A stretch of 64,000 nucleotides of DNA from SG8-38 sp041576815. Lineage in GTDB: Bacteria > Myxococcota_A > Polyangia > Polyangiales > Houyiibacteriaceae. The stretch spans positions 62,001 to 126,000 of the forward strand of contig JBFGKE010000003.1 in assembly GCA_041576815.1 (NCBI GenBank), read 5' to 3'. Position 1 is the first letter of the stretch; each line of letters starts with the position of its first letter. The notes under the pieces were generated by a model, which was given only the letters and a program-made list of their open reading frames with translations, was not told the DNA's origin and made no database searches. Made by a program: the position numbers and the translations under genes. Below, piece after piece: positions 45,478 through 54,199 of the stretch.

Positions 45478-46431
45478 ATGACTCTGCCAGCTCGCAAACC
45501 TGATTGGCTTCGTGTGCGGCTCCCCGCGGGGCCGGAACACGACGAATTCGAGGGAATCAAGGCTCGATTCCGGCGCCGCGGCCTCCATACGGTCTGCGAG
45601 GAGGCTCGCTGCCCCAACATTTTCGAGTGCTGGGGCCAGGGCACGGCCACGGTGATGATCCTCGGCGACACCTGCACCCGCGGCTGCCGCTTCTGCTCGG
45701 TTCAAACCGGAAAGCCCGGGGGTCTCGTCGATCCGCGCGAGCCCGAAAACACCGCGATTTCGTTGATGGAAATGGGACTCGCGTACGTCGTGCTCACGAT
45801 GGTCGACCGAGACGACCTTCCGGATGGCGGCGCCGCCCACGTCGCGGAAACCGTTCGCCGCATCCAGCACCACAGCCCCGATCTTCGCGTCGAGGTGCTG
45901 GTGGGCGATTTCCTCGGTCGAGGGAAGGACATTCGGACGGTGGTCGAGGACGGTCGGCCAGACGTGTTCGCGCACAACGTCGAAGTGGTGCCGCGCCTTC
46001 AACGTCCCATCCGCGATGCGCGCTGCTCCTGGAAGCGTTCGATCGACGTCTTGGTGGCGGCCAAGTCGTTCGGCGCGTCGATCACCAAATCCTCGCTGAT
46101 GGTCGGCTTGGGTGAAGCGCACGGCGAGGTTCTCGAAGCCATGCAGCTCCTTCGAGAGGCCGGCGTGGACGTTTTGACGATCGGGCAGTACCTGCGGCCG
46201 ACCAAGCGACACGCGCAGGTGGAGCGCTACGTCGAGCCCTCCGAGTTCGCCGACTACGAGCAGGCCGGGCTCGACCTCGGGTTTCGCTTCGTTGCGTCGG
46301 GGCCGCTCGTGCGTTCGAGCTATCGGGCGGCCGAGGCGTTCTTGTCGGACATGGTCGATGAAGGCCCGAGCCGCAGGGCGCTCGAAATCAACCGTTATGG
46401 AAAGAAGCGAAAGCTGTCGGTGATCGCATAG
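45478..46431 (+). CDS. lipA: Lipoyl synthase
   Basis: LipA inserts two sulfur atoms into octanoyl groups on carrier domains to make lipoate, using radical SAM chemistry. The 317-residue protein has the auxiliary cluster ligands in CEEARCPNIFECW and the radical SAM set in GDTCTRGCRFC. VDRDDLPDGGAAH near residue 105, HNVEVVPRLQ, KSSLMVGLGE and QYLRPTKRHAQV are family motifs, and the conserved C-terminal Ser is in VRSSYRAAE. A CGGAG site precedes the ATG. It heads the operon that encodes a lipoylated E2, an apt pairing. Confidence 0.95.
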   Translation: MTLPARKPDWLRVRLPAGPEHDEFEGIKARFRRRGLHTVCEEARCPNIFECWGQGTATVMILGDTCTRGCRFCSVQTGKPGGLVDPREPENTAISLMEMGLAYVVLTMVDRDDLPDGGAAHVAETVRRIQHHSPDLRVEVLVGDFLGRGKDIRTVVEDGRPDVFAHNVEVVPRLQRPIRDARCSWKRSIDVLVAAKSFGASITKSSLMVGLGEAHGEVLEAMQLLREAGVDVLTIGQYLRPTKRHAQVERYVEPSEFADYEQAGLDLGFRFVASGPLVRSSYRAAEAFLSDMVDEGPSRRALEINRYGKKRKLSVIA

Positions 46432-46442
46432 AGAGGGGAACC

Positions 46443-47525
46443 ATGCACGTCATTCGCGAGGACGGAAGCCTCGACCCGACGCTCGACCCCGGGCTGTCGA
46501 TCGATCGGGTCATCGGCCTCTACAAGGCGATGGTTCGTACTCGCGTCATCGATGACCGTCTCGAGAAGCTCCAGCGGCAGGGTCGAATTGCCTTTCACGT
46601 GGGCTCGCTCGGCGAGGAAGCCGCGATCATCGGCTCCGCGGCTGCTCTACGCGAGCACGATTGGATCGTCCCTTGCTATCGCGAAGTAGGTGCCTTGCTG
46701 TGGAGAGGCTATCCGCTTCAGCGATACGTCGACCACATGTACGGAAACGCCGACGATCCTCTGCGGGGCCGTCAAATGCCGGACCACACCTTCAGCCGTG
46801 CGCATCGATACCTGTCCGTCAGCGCGCCGATCGGCACCCAGATACCGCACGCAGTGGGGGTGGCGATGGCCGCTCGCGCGCGCGGGCTCGACGAATGCGT
46901 CGGGGTGTTCTTCGGTGATGGCGCAACCAGCTCCAACGATTTTCATTCAGCGATGAACTTCGCCGGCGTGTATCAGGCGCCGGTCGTGTTTCTATGCCGG
47001 AACAACGGCTACGCGATCAGCCTGCGCGTCGAGCAGCAAACTGCAGTGCAGACGATGGCCGAAAAGGCCCCCGCGTACGGGGTGCCGGCCGTGCGCGTCG
47101 ATGGGAACGACGCCCTCGCGGTGTGGCAGGCCGTGGGTGAAGGGGTGCGCCGCGCATCGGGCGGAGGCGGTCCGACTTTCATCGAGCTGATGACCTACCG
47201 CCTCGGCGGTCATTCGACTTCGGATGACCCGCGGATATACCGGACGAAAGACGAGGTCGAGTCGTGGCGGAAAGCCGACCCGATCGACCGGCTTCGCAAG
47301 CACATCGACCGGCGCGACGCTTGGAGCGACGATCTCGATGAGGACTGGCGCGCGGTGTGCGACGCCGAGGTCAAGGAATGCGTGCGCCGTGCCGAGGAAA
47401 AGCCGTCGCCCGAACTCCGCGACATGTTTACCGACGTCTACGCCGAGCAGCCGTGGCACCTCCGCGAACAAGAGGCGCAGTGCATCGAGGGCCCGCGGGC
47501 GCGCGACGACGAGGAAGAGCCATGA
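46443..47525 (+). CDS. bkdA1: 2-oxoacid dehydrogenase E1 alpha subunit (branched-chain type)
   Basis: With the E1 beta subunit it decarboxylates 2-oxo acids using thiamine diphosphate and transfers the acyl group to lipoyl-E2. The 360-residue protein shows the ThDP motif GDGATSSNDFHSAMNFAGVYQ, ending in NN of CRNNGYAIS, and phosphorylation-loop-like TYRLGGHSTSDDP. YREVGALLWRGY near residue 80 and GSLGEEAAIIGSAAAL are typical of branched-chain 2-oxoacid E1. A GAGAGGGGA site precedes the ATG. Pyruvate dehydrogenase of the same two-subunit type is the main alternative. It overlaps E1 beta by four bases. Confidence 0.88.
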   Translation: MHVIREDGSLDPTLDPGLSIDRVIGLYKAMVRTRVIDDRLEKLQRQGRIAFHVGSLGEEAAIIGSAAALREHDWIVPCYREVGALLWRGYPLQRYVDHMYGNADDPLRGRQMPDHTFSRAHRYLSVSAPIGTQIPHAVGVAMAARARGLDECVGVFFGDGATSSNDFHSAMNFAGVYQAPVVFLCRNNGYAISLRVEQQTAVQTMAEKAPAYGVPAVRVDGNDALAVWQAVGEGVRRASGGGGPTFIELMTYRLGGHSTSDDPRIYRTKDEVESWRKADPIDRLRKHIDRRDAWSDDLDEDWRAVCDAEVKECVRRAEEKPSPELRDMFTDVYAEQPWHLREQEAQCIEGPRARDDEEEP

Positions 47526-48496
47526 CCGAAATGAACCTCGTCCAAGCGATCAACAGCGGGCTTCGCGATGCGATGCTGGCTGACGAAAGCGTCCTCGTCA
47601 TGGGCGAGGACGTCGGGCGGCTCGGGGGGGTGTTCCGGGTCACGCAGGGTCTCCGCGAGACGTTTGGCGCCGACCGCGTGCTCGATACGCCGCTTTCCGA
47701 GTCGGGCATTCTGGGCACCGCGATCGGGATGGCGCTCCACGGTCTTCGTCCGGTTTCCGAAATTCAGTTCGCCGATTTCATCTACCCGGGCGTCGATCAG
47801 CTGCTGAGCGAAGCCGCCAAATACCGCTACCGAACCGCGGGCGAGTTCCACGTGCCGATGGTGGTACGCACGCCGTACGGCGGCGGGATTCGGGGAGGCC
47901 AGTATCATTCGCAGTCGCCGGAGGCGCTGTTCATTCACACGCCCGGGCTCAAGGTCGTCTGCCCGTCGAATCCGTACGATGCCAAGGGCCTGCTCCTCGA
48001 GGCGATTGCGGACGAGGATCCAGTGCTGTTCTTCGAGCCCAAGCGCGTGTACCGCGCCGTCAAGATGGACGTTCCGGACGACGCGTACACGGTGCCGCTC
48101 GGGAAGGCAAAGACCGTGCGCTCGGGTGAGCACGTGACCTGCGTCGCGTGGGGAGCGATGCTCTTCGAAGCGTTTTCGGCTGCGGAGCAGTTGGCGGCCG
48201 AGGGCATCGACGTCGAAGTGATCGACCTCAGGACCCTGTGGCCTCTCGACATCGACGCCCTGGTCGAAAGCGTGCACAAAACGGGGCGCTTGGTGGTCGT
48301 GCACGAGGCGCCGCGTACGTGCGGATTCGGGAGCGAGCTCGTCACGCTGATCGTCGAGCGAGCGTTCCTTCATCTCGAGGCGCCTCCCGTGCGGATCACC
48401 GGGTGGGACACACCATTCCCGTTGACGCACGAGCAGGAGTATCTTCCTCTTGCACACCGCATCGCCCCCGCGCTGCGCGACACCGCGAGGTACTGA
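47522..48496 (+). CDS. bkdA2: 2-oxoacid dehydrogenase E1 beta subunit (branched-chain type)
   Basis: This 324-residue partner of E1 alpha completes the thiamine active site. It begins MTEMNLVQAINSGLRDAML and has GEDVGRLGGVFRVTQGL, LSESGILGTAIGMALHGLRPV, QYHSQSPEALFIHTPGLKVV and a C-terminal domain with GFGSELVTLIVE. The FEPKRVYRA segment is frequent in branched-chain E1 beta. The ATG at 47522 overlaps the E1 alpha stop (ATGA). An E3 (lipoamide dehydrogenase) gene is not present in this operon, so it must be supplied from elsewhere. Confidence 0.9.
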   Translation: MTEMNLVQAINSGLRDAMLADESVLVMGEDVGRLGGVFRVTQGLRETFGADRVLDTPLSESGILGTAIGMALHGLRPVSEIQFADFIYPGVDQLLSEAAKYRYRTAGEFHVPMVVRTPYGGGIRGGQYHSQSPEALFIHTPGLKVVCPSNPYDAKGLLLEAIADEDPVLFFEPKRVYRAVKMDVPDDAYTVPLGKAKTVRSGEHVTCVAWGAMLFEAFSAAEQLAAEGIDVEVIDLRTLWPLDIDALVESVHKTGRLVVVHEAPRTCGFGSELVTLIVERAFLHLEAPPVRITGWDTPFPLTHEQEYLPLAHRIAPALRDTARY

Positions 48497-48498
48497 CC

Positions 48499-49821
48499 AT
48501 GGCGCGTCTCGATTTCAAGCTTCCCGACATCGGCGAAGGCGTCACCGAAGGCGAAATCGTCGAGTGGTTCGTCGGCGTCGGCGATACCGTGGTGGAAGAC
48601 GATCCGATGGTGGAGGTGATGACGGACAAGGCGACCGTGACGATTGGCGCGCCTTGCGATGCAAGCGTCGAACGCCTCTGCTTTGGCGTCGGCGACGTTG
48701 CGCGGGTGGGCCAGGTCATCCTGACGCTCGAATCAGAGGGCGCGTCGAACGTCGATTCGGCGCAGCGATCTTCCCGTCCGCCAGCAACTGCCGTCGGGGA
48801 CATCCAGGACCACGTGCCGGGCGCGGGGCTCTTCACGCCGGAGGAGGTGCCGACGAGGAATGGCGGAGGCCGCCGGGGCTCGGTTCGCCCGGCAGCTGCT
48901 GCCAAGCGGCGTTCCCTTCGCACCTCGGCCGAGTCGGTTGGGCAAATCTCGTACTTTCAGGCCAAGCCGCTGGCGACACCGGCGACTCGCCGCCTCGCAA
49001 AAGACATGGCGGTGGATCTGCGACGCGTGCGGCCGAGCGGTGCCGGGGGCCGGGTGACCCGAGAGGACGTACGGGCCGCCGTGCGCGGGCAGATGACGGA
49101 CGACAAACCACACGCGCAGCTCGAAGAACGTGAGCCGCTCGTCGGAATGCGCCGGAAGATCGCCGAACGCATGCAGCACGCCAAAACGACTGCAGCTCAC
49201 TTCACGTTCGTCGAAGAGTGCGATGCGTCGCGGCTCGTGGACCTTCGCGCGCGTCTGTCCGACGAGGCCTCCCGCCGCGGTGTCCGCCTGACGTTCTTAC
49301 CGTTCGTCATCAAAGCCGTGACCGAGGCGCTCAAGCGGCACCCGGTCCTCAACGCCGAAGTCGACGAGCAAACCAACGAGCTGGTCTACAAGAAGTACTA
49401 CAACATCGGGGTCGCCACCGCGACCGATGCGGGGCTGATGGTTCCCGTCATTCCAGGCGCTGACCGTCTGCGGTTGTTCGAGCTCGCCTCCCGAGTCGAA
49501 GCGCTCGCGAAAGCCGCGCGGGAGGGGACGCTCTCACCTGGAGATCTTCGCAACTCGACGTTTACGGTTACCTCGCTGGGCAAGCGAGGGGGGCTCCTGG
49601 CGACGCCGATCTTGAACCACCCCGAAGTCGGCATCCTCGGGGTTCACCGTATCAAAGACAAGCCGGTGATTCGGGAAGGCCAGGTCGTGCCCGGCAAGGT
49701 GATGATTCTCTCGCTGTCGCTCGATCATCGCGTCGTCGACGGCCACGTCGGCGCTGCGTTTGCGTACGACGTGATCGAAACACTCGAAAACCCCGAGCGT
49801 TTGTTCTACGACGCCCTTTGA
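48499..49821 (+). CDS. bkdB: 2-oxoacid dehydrogenase E2 acyltransferase with one lipoyl domain
   Basis: The 440-residue E2 transfers the acyl group to CoA and forms the complex core. The N-terminal lipoyl domain (residues about 3-78) carries the lipoylated Lys in VMTDKATVTI. A flexible linker follows, then a peripheral-subunit-binding domain near 153-190 (ATPATRRLAKDMAVDLRRV, GAGGRVTREDV), and the catalytic domain from about 210. The catalytic His and Asp are in SLSLDHRVVDGHVGAAF near residue 415. There is only one lipoyl domain, as in branched-chain E2. The start lies two bases past the E1 beta stop. Confidence 0.92.
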   Translation: MARLDFKLPDIGEGVTEGEIVEWFVGVGDTVVEDDPMVEVMTDKATVTIGAPCDASVERLCFGVGDVARVGQVILTLESEGASNVDSAQRSSRPPATAVGDIQDHVPGAGLFTPEEVPTRNGGGRRGSVRPAAAAKRRSLRTSAESVGQISYFQAKPLATPATRRLAKDMAVDLRRVRPSGAGGRVTREDVRAAVRGQMTDDKPHAQLEEREPLVGMRRKIAERMQHAKTTAAHFTFVEECDASRLVDLRARLSDEASRRGVRLTFLPFVIKAVTEALKRHPVLNAEVDEQTNELVYKKYYNIGVATATDAGLMVPVIPGADRLRLFELASRVEALAKAAREGTLSPGDLRNSTFTVTSLGKRGGLLATPILNHPEVGILGVHRIKDKPVIREGQVVPGKVMILSLSLDHRVVDGHVGAAFAYDVIETLENPERLFYDAL

Positions 49822-50846
49822 TGGCCCCGGTTCGGGAGAAACTCCTCCGTTGGTACGACGGTGCTGCACGGGATCTGCCCTGGCGGCGAACGCGCGACCC
49901 TTACGCGATCTGGGTGTCCGAGGTCATGCTTCAGCAGACGCGAGTCGATACGGTCATTCCCTACTACGATCGTTTCCTCGATCGTTTCCCTTCGCCTCGG
50001 GCGCTTGCGGAGGCCGACGAGGATACGGTTCTCTCGCACTGGAGCGGCCTCGGCTACTATCGACGCGCGCGTCTGCTGCACGCCGGGGCGCGGGAGGTCG
50101 TCGCCCGGTATGGCGGCGAAGTGCCCGAAGACGCCGACGCTCGCCGCGCGCTACCCGGCATCGGCCGCTACACCGCCGGCGCGATCGGCAGCATCGCGTT
50201 CGACAAGGAAGAGCCCGTCGTCGACGGCAACGTGACGCGCGTGCTTTCGCGACTCTTTTGGATCGACAGCCCCATCGGAGCGTCGGCAACCCACAGGCGA
50301 CTGTGGGAAGAAGCGGAGCGGATCGTTGCTGGTGAGCGGCCGGGTGCGCTCAACCAAGCCCTGATGGAGCTCGGCGCCACGGTTTGCACGCCGAAGCGGC
50401 CTCGATGCGCGTTCTGCCCGCTCTCGGACGACTGCGAGGCCCATGCGCGCGGCGCGGCCGAGGCGCTTCCCATCGCAAGGGCTCGAAACGCTCCGCGCAC
50501 GCTCGAGCTGGCGGCGATCGTCGCCACCCGGGGGCGAGGCGCCCGGCGCGAGGTGTGGCTCGTCAAAGGAGACCAGCCACTCTTTGGCGGCCTCTGGGGC
50601 GTCCCGATGACCGAGTCCGCGCCGCGCGACGCCCTCCGAGAAGCCGGCCTTCGCGGTCGCCTTCACCCCGATCCCATCGGCCGCGTCGCCCACGAGCTGA
50701 CCCACCGAAAGCTACGCATCGACGTCTATCGAGCCACGGCCGTGAGCGCTCAGGAATCGAGCGCATGCAAGCCCTTCACCGACGAAGGCCTCGACCAAGT
50801 GGGGGTCTCGACACTCACCAAGAAGCTCCTCGCCGCCGCGCTTTAA
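49821..50846 (+). CDS. mutY: Adenine DNA glycosylase MutY
   Basis: MutY removes adenine mispaired with 8-oxoguanine. The 341-residue protein has the helix-hairpin-helix LPGIGRYTAGAIGSIAF, catalytic Glu in EVMLQQTRVDTVIPYY, catalytic Asp in VVDGNVTRVLSRLF, and a [4Fe-4S] loop with ligands in CTPKRPRCAFCPLSDDC (Cys-x6-Cys-x2-Cys-x5-Cys). A NUDIX-like C-terminal domain (residues about 225-335) follows and would recognise 8-oxoguanine. The ATG at 49821 overlaps the bkdB stop by one base. It shares the oxidised-guanine pathway with MutM at 20592-21491. Confidence 0.95.
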   Translation: MAPVREKLLRWYDGAARDLPWRRTRDPYAIWVSEVMLQQTRVDTVIPYYDRFLDRFPSPRALAEADEDTVLSHWSGLGYYRRARLLHAGAREVVARYGGEVPEDADARRALPGIGRYTAGAIGSIAFDKEEPVVDGNVTRVLSRLFWIDSPIGASATHRRLWEEAERIVAGERPGALNQALMELGATVCTPKRPRCAFCPLSDDCEAHARGAAEALPIARARNAPRTLELAAIVATRGRGARREVWLVKGDQPLFGGLWGVPMTESAPRDALREAGLRGRLHPDPIGRVAHELTHRKLRIDVYRATAVSAQESSACKPFTDEGLDQVGVSTLTKKLLAAAL

Positions 50847-50924
50847 GCGCTCGCGTGGGGGCGGCGAAGTGGGGAGGAAGGGTCCACCAGCGTGAATTAC
50901 GGTGATGCCAGCACGCACGGGCAC

Positions 50925-50941
50925 TGACACTGCCGCTGTCA
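50925..50941. promoter_or_regulatory. Inverted repeat upstream of the ABC exporter genes
   Basis: TGACA and TGTCA form perfect arms around a 7-base centre (CTGCCGC), about 38 bases before the GTG start I prefer for the ATPase gene. It could be an operator, but it may also be coding if translation starts at 50902 or 50905. Confidence 0.2.
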
Positions 50942-50979
50942 CTGGCGCGTTTGTCGTCCAAGCCGATAAACTGCCAGTC

Positions 50980-51870
50980 GTGGGGGTTCTTGCTTACCGT
51001 GGGGTGTCGAAGCGCTTTGGCGATCACACCGCGCTCGAGCACGTTTCGCTCGATGTCGTCTCCGGCGAGGTTTTTGGGCTCCTCGGGCCGAACGGCGCCG
51101 GCAAGACGACCCTGATTCGGATCGGGCTCGACATTCTGCGCGCCGACCACGGAGAGGTGTCGCTGTTTGGAGCGGCGCCGCACGCGAGCACGCTCGACCG
51201 CACCGCGTACCTGCCGGAGGAAAGGGGCGTCTATCGTCGCGCCAAGGTGCGGGAGCTGCTCGAGTATCTCGGCAGGTTGAAAGGGCTCGAGCCGCGTGCT
51301 GCGCGGGCCGCAGCGGATACTTGGCTCGAGCGCGTCGGCCTCTCGCGGGTCGCCCGCGATCGCATCGAAAGCCTGTCGAAGGGCATGACGCAAAAGGTCC
51401 AAATCGCAGCGTGCCTGATGACGGAGCCCGAGCTCTGCGTCCTCGACGAGCCGTTTTCCGGGCTCGACCCGGTCAACGTCGCGCTCGTCACCGACCTGAT
51501 CGAGGAGCGACGTCAGAGCGGCCGGACGACGTTGCTTTCGACGCACATGATGCACCAAGTCGAGGCGCTCTGCGATCGGGTCGCGCTGATCCATCGCGGT
51601 CGGCTCGTCGTCTACGGTCCGCTCGACGAGATTCGGCGCCGCTACTCGCCCCACGAAGTGCTCGTCTGGACGTCGACTGATCTCGCGACGCTCGGGGTGC
51701 GGGCCACGGCTTCCAAGAACGGGGGCTGGCGGGTCGCGCTTCCTCCCGCATCGACGCCCGCGGGCTATCTCCAGGAGCTCGTCCAGCGCGGCGCGACGAT
51801 CGATCGCTACGAACCGCTCGTGGCGCGCATGGACGAGATCTTCGTAAACCTCGTCGACGGGCCTCGGTGA
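50980..51870 (+). CDS. ABC transporter ATP-binding protein, NatA-like
   Basis: This 296-residue ATPase powers the neighbouring membrane subunit. Walker A is GLLGPNGAGKTTLIRIG, the Q loop is in TAYLPEERGVYRRAKVREL, the signature is LSKGMTQKVQIAACLM, Walker B is ELCVLDEPFSGLDP, and the switch His is in LLSTHMMHQVEALC. A C-terminal domain of about 75 residues follows, as in NatA and drug or sodium exporters. I prefer the GTG at 50980 since it starts just before the conserved ATPase domain; upstream GTG (50902) and ATG (50905) codons are in frame, and none has a strong ribosome-binding site. The membrane gene follows after three bases. Confidence 0.9.
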   Translation: MGVLAYRGVSKRFGDHTALEHVSLDVVSGEVFGLLGPNGAGKTTLIRIGLDILRADHGEVSLFGAAPHASTLDRTAYLPEERGVYRRAKVRELLEYLGRLKGLEPRAARAAADTWLERVGLSRVARDRIESLSKGMTQKVQIAACLMTEPELCVLDEPFSGLDPVNVALVTDLIEERRQSGRTTLLSTHMMHQVEALCDRVALIHRGRLVVYGPLDEIRRRYSPHEVLVWTSTDLATLGVRATASKNGGWRVALPPASTPAGYLQELVQRGATIDRYEPLVARMDEIFVNLVDGPR

Positions 51871-51873
51871 CGC

Positions 51874-53142
51874 ATGCGATTGGAACGCATTTTCTCGGTC
51901 GCCCGCTTCGAGCTACTCTCCGTCGTCAAACGCTGGTCCTATCTGATCGCCACGTTCGGCCTTCCGCTCTTTCTGGCCGGCGTGTCGGGAACGGTCTTCG
52001 GGGTCCAGACCTATTTCCTGAACCAGCGGCTTGCGGAAAGCTCCGAGTTCGGGCTCGTCGACGAGGCCGGCGTGGTCGACCGCTCGGCGTTCGAAGAGCG
52101 GGAAGGGCGTCCGACTTGGAAAGCCGGTGACAGCTTCGTCCTCCTCTACGAGGACCGTGGCTCCGCGACGCAAGACCTCGAATCCGGGCAGCTTCGCGCG
52201 CTCTACGTCGTGCAAGAGGACTATTTGCGAACCGGGGAGGTCCGCGCCATCGAGTCCGAGAAATCTCCGCTCTTGAGCAGCCGCGGAACCAGCGTCGAGC
52301 CCCGCCTTCGGTCCCTTCTCAGGAAGTCGCTCGTGGAGGGGCACCTCGATGGGGACGTGCAAAAGCGCGTGATCTCGCCGGCGAGCTTCGTGCGAAGCCG
52401 GCTCGGACCCGACGGGGAATCGGTGACTGACGTCGACGACGCGCTCGACCTCTTGGTGCGCACGACGATCCCGCTCTTTCTAGGGGTGTTGTTGCTCACC
52501 GCGCTCCTGAGCGCGTCCGGGTACCTGGTGCAGACCGTCGCGACCGACAAAGAAAGCAAGATCGTCGAAGTGCTTCTTTCCTCGGTGACGCCGGAAGAGA
52601 TTCTCGCCGGGAAGCTGTTCGGTCTCGGGGCGGCGGGGCTCCTTCAATTCGCGGTCTGGTCGTCGATGGTCGTCTTCGTCGCGATCGCCGCGTCGGCGGT
52701 GCTTGCGGCCTTCGTCGCCGTGCCTTGGCAGGCCCTCGCGATCGCGCCTCTCCTGTTCACGCTCGGCTACCTCTTTCTCGGAAGCCTGATGCTGGCGACC
52801 GCGGCCCTCGGCGCCAATGCCGCCGAAAGTCAGAAGCTCACGATGGGTTGGGCGATGCTGGCCATCCTGCCGCTGATGGTGCTCGTCGTTCTGCTCGATG
52901 AGCCCCACGGCCTGCTCGGTCAGGCAATGACGTGGATCCCGTTCACCTCGCCGCTCACGGTGATCATTCGCCTCGCCGTCGAGCCCTCCGGCATCGCATG
53001 GTGGGAAATTCTCGGCTCGACGGTCGTGCTCGTCGTTGCGACGTGGCTCTCGATACGCATCGGCGCCCGCCTGTTTCGCGTCGGCTTCCTACTCACGGGC
53101 TCCCGCCCATCCCTCGCCGAGCTATGGCGCCAAGCCCGCTAG
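51874..53142 (+). CDS. ABC-2 type permease, NatB-like
   Basis: The 422-residue membrane subunit has one N-terminal membrane helix (residues about 22-45), a large extracytoplasmic domain (about 50-195) and five to six C-terminal helices. The sequence TVATDKESKIVEVLLSSVTPEEILAGKLFGLG is the coupling-loop signature of the ABC-2 NatB family. With the ATPase it forms an exporter; substrates of the family include sodium and drugs, and the real one is unknown. A short repeat-like sequence follows its stop directly. Confidence 0.85.
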   Translation: MRLERIFSVARFELLSVVKRWSYLIATFGLPLFLAGVSGTVFGVQTYFLNQRLAESSEFGLVDEAGVVDRSAFEEREGRPTWKAGDSFVLLYEDRGSATQDLESGQLRALYVVQEDYLRTGEVRAIESEKSPLLSSRGTSVEPRLRSLLRKSLVEGHLDGDVQKRVISPASFVRSRLGPDGESVTDVDDALDLLVRTTIPLFLGVLLLTALLSASGYLVQTVATDKESKIVEVLLSSVTPEEILAGKLFGLGAAGLLQFAVWSSMVVFVAIAASAVLAAFVAVPWQALAIAPLLFTLGYLFLGSLMLATAALGANAAESQKLTMGWAMLAILPLMVLVVLLDEPHGLLGQAMTWIPFTSPLTVIIRLAVEPSGIAWWEILGSTVVLVVATWLSIRIGARLFRVGFLLTGSRPSLAELWRQAR

Positions 53143-53170
53143 AAAGGGGACAGGCACCTTTTTGAAGGGG
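53143..53170. repeat. Repeat-like element right after the exporter genes
   Basis: The first bases after the natB-like stop read AAAGGGGACAGGCACCTTTT and continue TGAAGGGG. The GGGGACAGGCACC core resembles short intergenic repeats seen in many environmental genomes, some of which lie near REP-type Y1 transposases. It is a single copy in this window, so the repeat status is only suspected. The 275-base gap that contains it holds no credible gene. Confidence 0.35.
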
Positions 53171-53345
53171 TTGATTCATGACGGTGGGATGGGGGGTTGC
53201 AGAATGGGTTGCCTGGTTTGGTTTATTCACATCCGACCCGCCCGGACGCCTCCGGCGGTTGGTTGGTCCCGCCCCACCACCCCCGCACTATCGCCTACCC
53301 CCACCCGGAGTCCTCCCTGCGCGCCCTTCGCGTTGCTTGGGCTTG

Positions 53346-53363
53346 CCGGCGCATGCGCGCCGG
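53346..53363. other. GC-rich hairpin in the 275-base gap
   Basis: CCGGCGC and GCGCCGG form perfect 7-base arms around ATGC in the gap between the exporter and the phosphoesterase. There is no T-run on either side, so intrinsic termination is uncertain. The gap otherwise holds C-rich, low-complexity sequence and no gene that I can support. Confidence 0.3.
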
Positions 53364-53417
53364 GCTTCGCCGTTCCGGCTCGCGGTGGCGCGGGTGGCGT
53401 GGGGGGTTGTCAGCCGT

Positions 53418-54116
53418 TCACACTGGTGGATCCCTCGGAGCGGGATTGGGATCGCCTTTGCCCGGCGCTGGTAGCTCGACCTCCTCGATCAGCCTTCCGG
53501 TTTCCCCCTCCTTTGCGGAGTACACCGCGACGCGCATGGCGTCGAAGTCGACGACGGTGAACGTCTGCTCGTCTTTTCGATGGATGGTGCCGGCGTTGAT
53601 CACGGTCAGTCCCGGAAAGGCGCGGACCATGCGCTCGTGGGTGTGACCGCCGATCATGAACTGCACGCTCCGGTCGAGCATCAGCTCGCGAAGGGTGGGG
53701 ATGTCCTGAAGCCCGTAGCCGCGCGTGTCGGGGAGAAGCCAGGCCTCGTCGTCGCTGCCGACCCCGTGGCAGAGCACAAACCGCCCCGCAGGCGTTTGAT
53801 AGAACCGCTGCTGCGCGAGCCCCTCGATGAAGGCCGTCGACGACGCCGAAAGCTCTTGCGTGGCATGCTCCAGTGTCCGCTGCTCGCCCTCCAGGAACCA
53901 ACGCTCGTGGTTGCCAGCGACGCAGTGTACGCCTCGCGCCTCGAGAAGTGCGAGCGTCGCGTCGGCATCACCCGGGCCGTCGACGAGATCGCCTACGCAC
54001 AGCACCTCATCGACCCCAATCTCTTCGAGCGCATCGAGCACGCGTTCGAGCGTTGCCGACTCGCAGTGAACGTCGCCGACGACTCCGACTCGTCGCACCG
54101 TGCCAGAGCTGCTCAC
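53418..54116 (-). CDS. Calcineurin-like metallophosphoesterase
   Basis: The 232-residue protein belongs to the YfcE/MJ0936-like phosphodiesterases. Metal ligands are visible in order: GDVHC near residue 14, VGDLVDGPGDAD near 41, GNHERW near 68, CHGVGSDDEAW near 115, GGHTHERMV near 156 and NAGTIHR near 174. GDVHCES replaces the more usual GDxHG; the metal-binding Asp and His are kept. The substrate cannot be inferred. It starts with GTG at 54116 and is divergent from serS with an 83-base gap. The C-terminal tail is Pro-rich. Confidence 0.88.
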   Translation of the reverse strand: MSSSGTVRRVGVVGDVHCESATLERVLDALEEIGVDEVLCVGDLVDGPGDADATLALLEARGVHCVAGNHERWFLEGEQRTLEHATQELSASSTAFIEGLAQQRFYQTPAGRFVLCHGVGSDDEAWLLPDTRGYGLQDIPTLRELMLDRSVQFMIGGHTHERMVRAFPGLTVINAGTIHRKDEQTFTVVDFDAMRVAVYSAKEGETGRLIEEVELPAPGKGDPNPAPRDPPV

Positions 54117-54199
54117 GGCCCCAACTTAGGAGTTTTTCCGTACGGCGCCAAGAACTGCGCGACTGGTGTCGACTGCCGTCGTGTTGTAGAGACGCCTGC

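Noticed and set aside
53036..53646. Overlapping plus-strand open frames in and around the 275-base gap
   Set aside because: They run through the end of the exporter gene and the phosphoesterase gene, have biased Pro/Arg composition and no ribosome-binding site.
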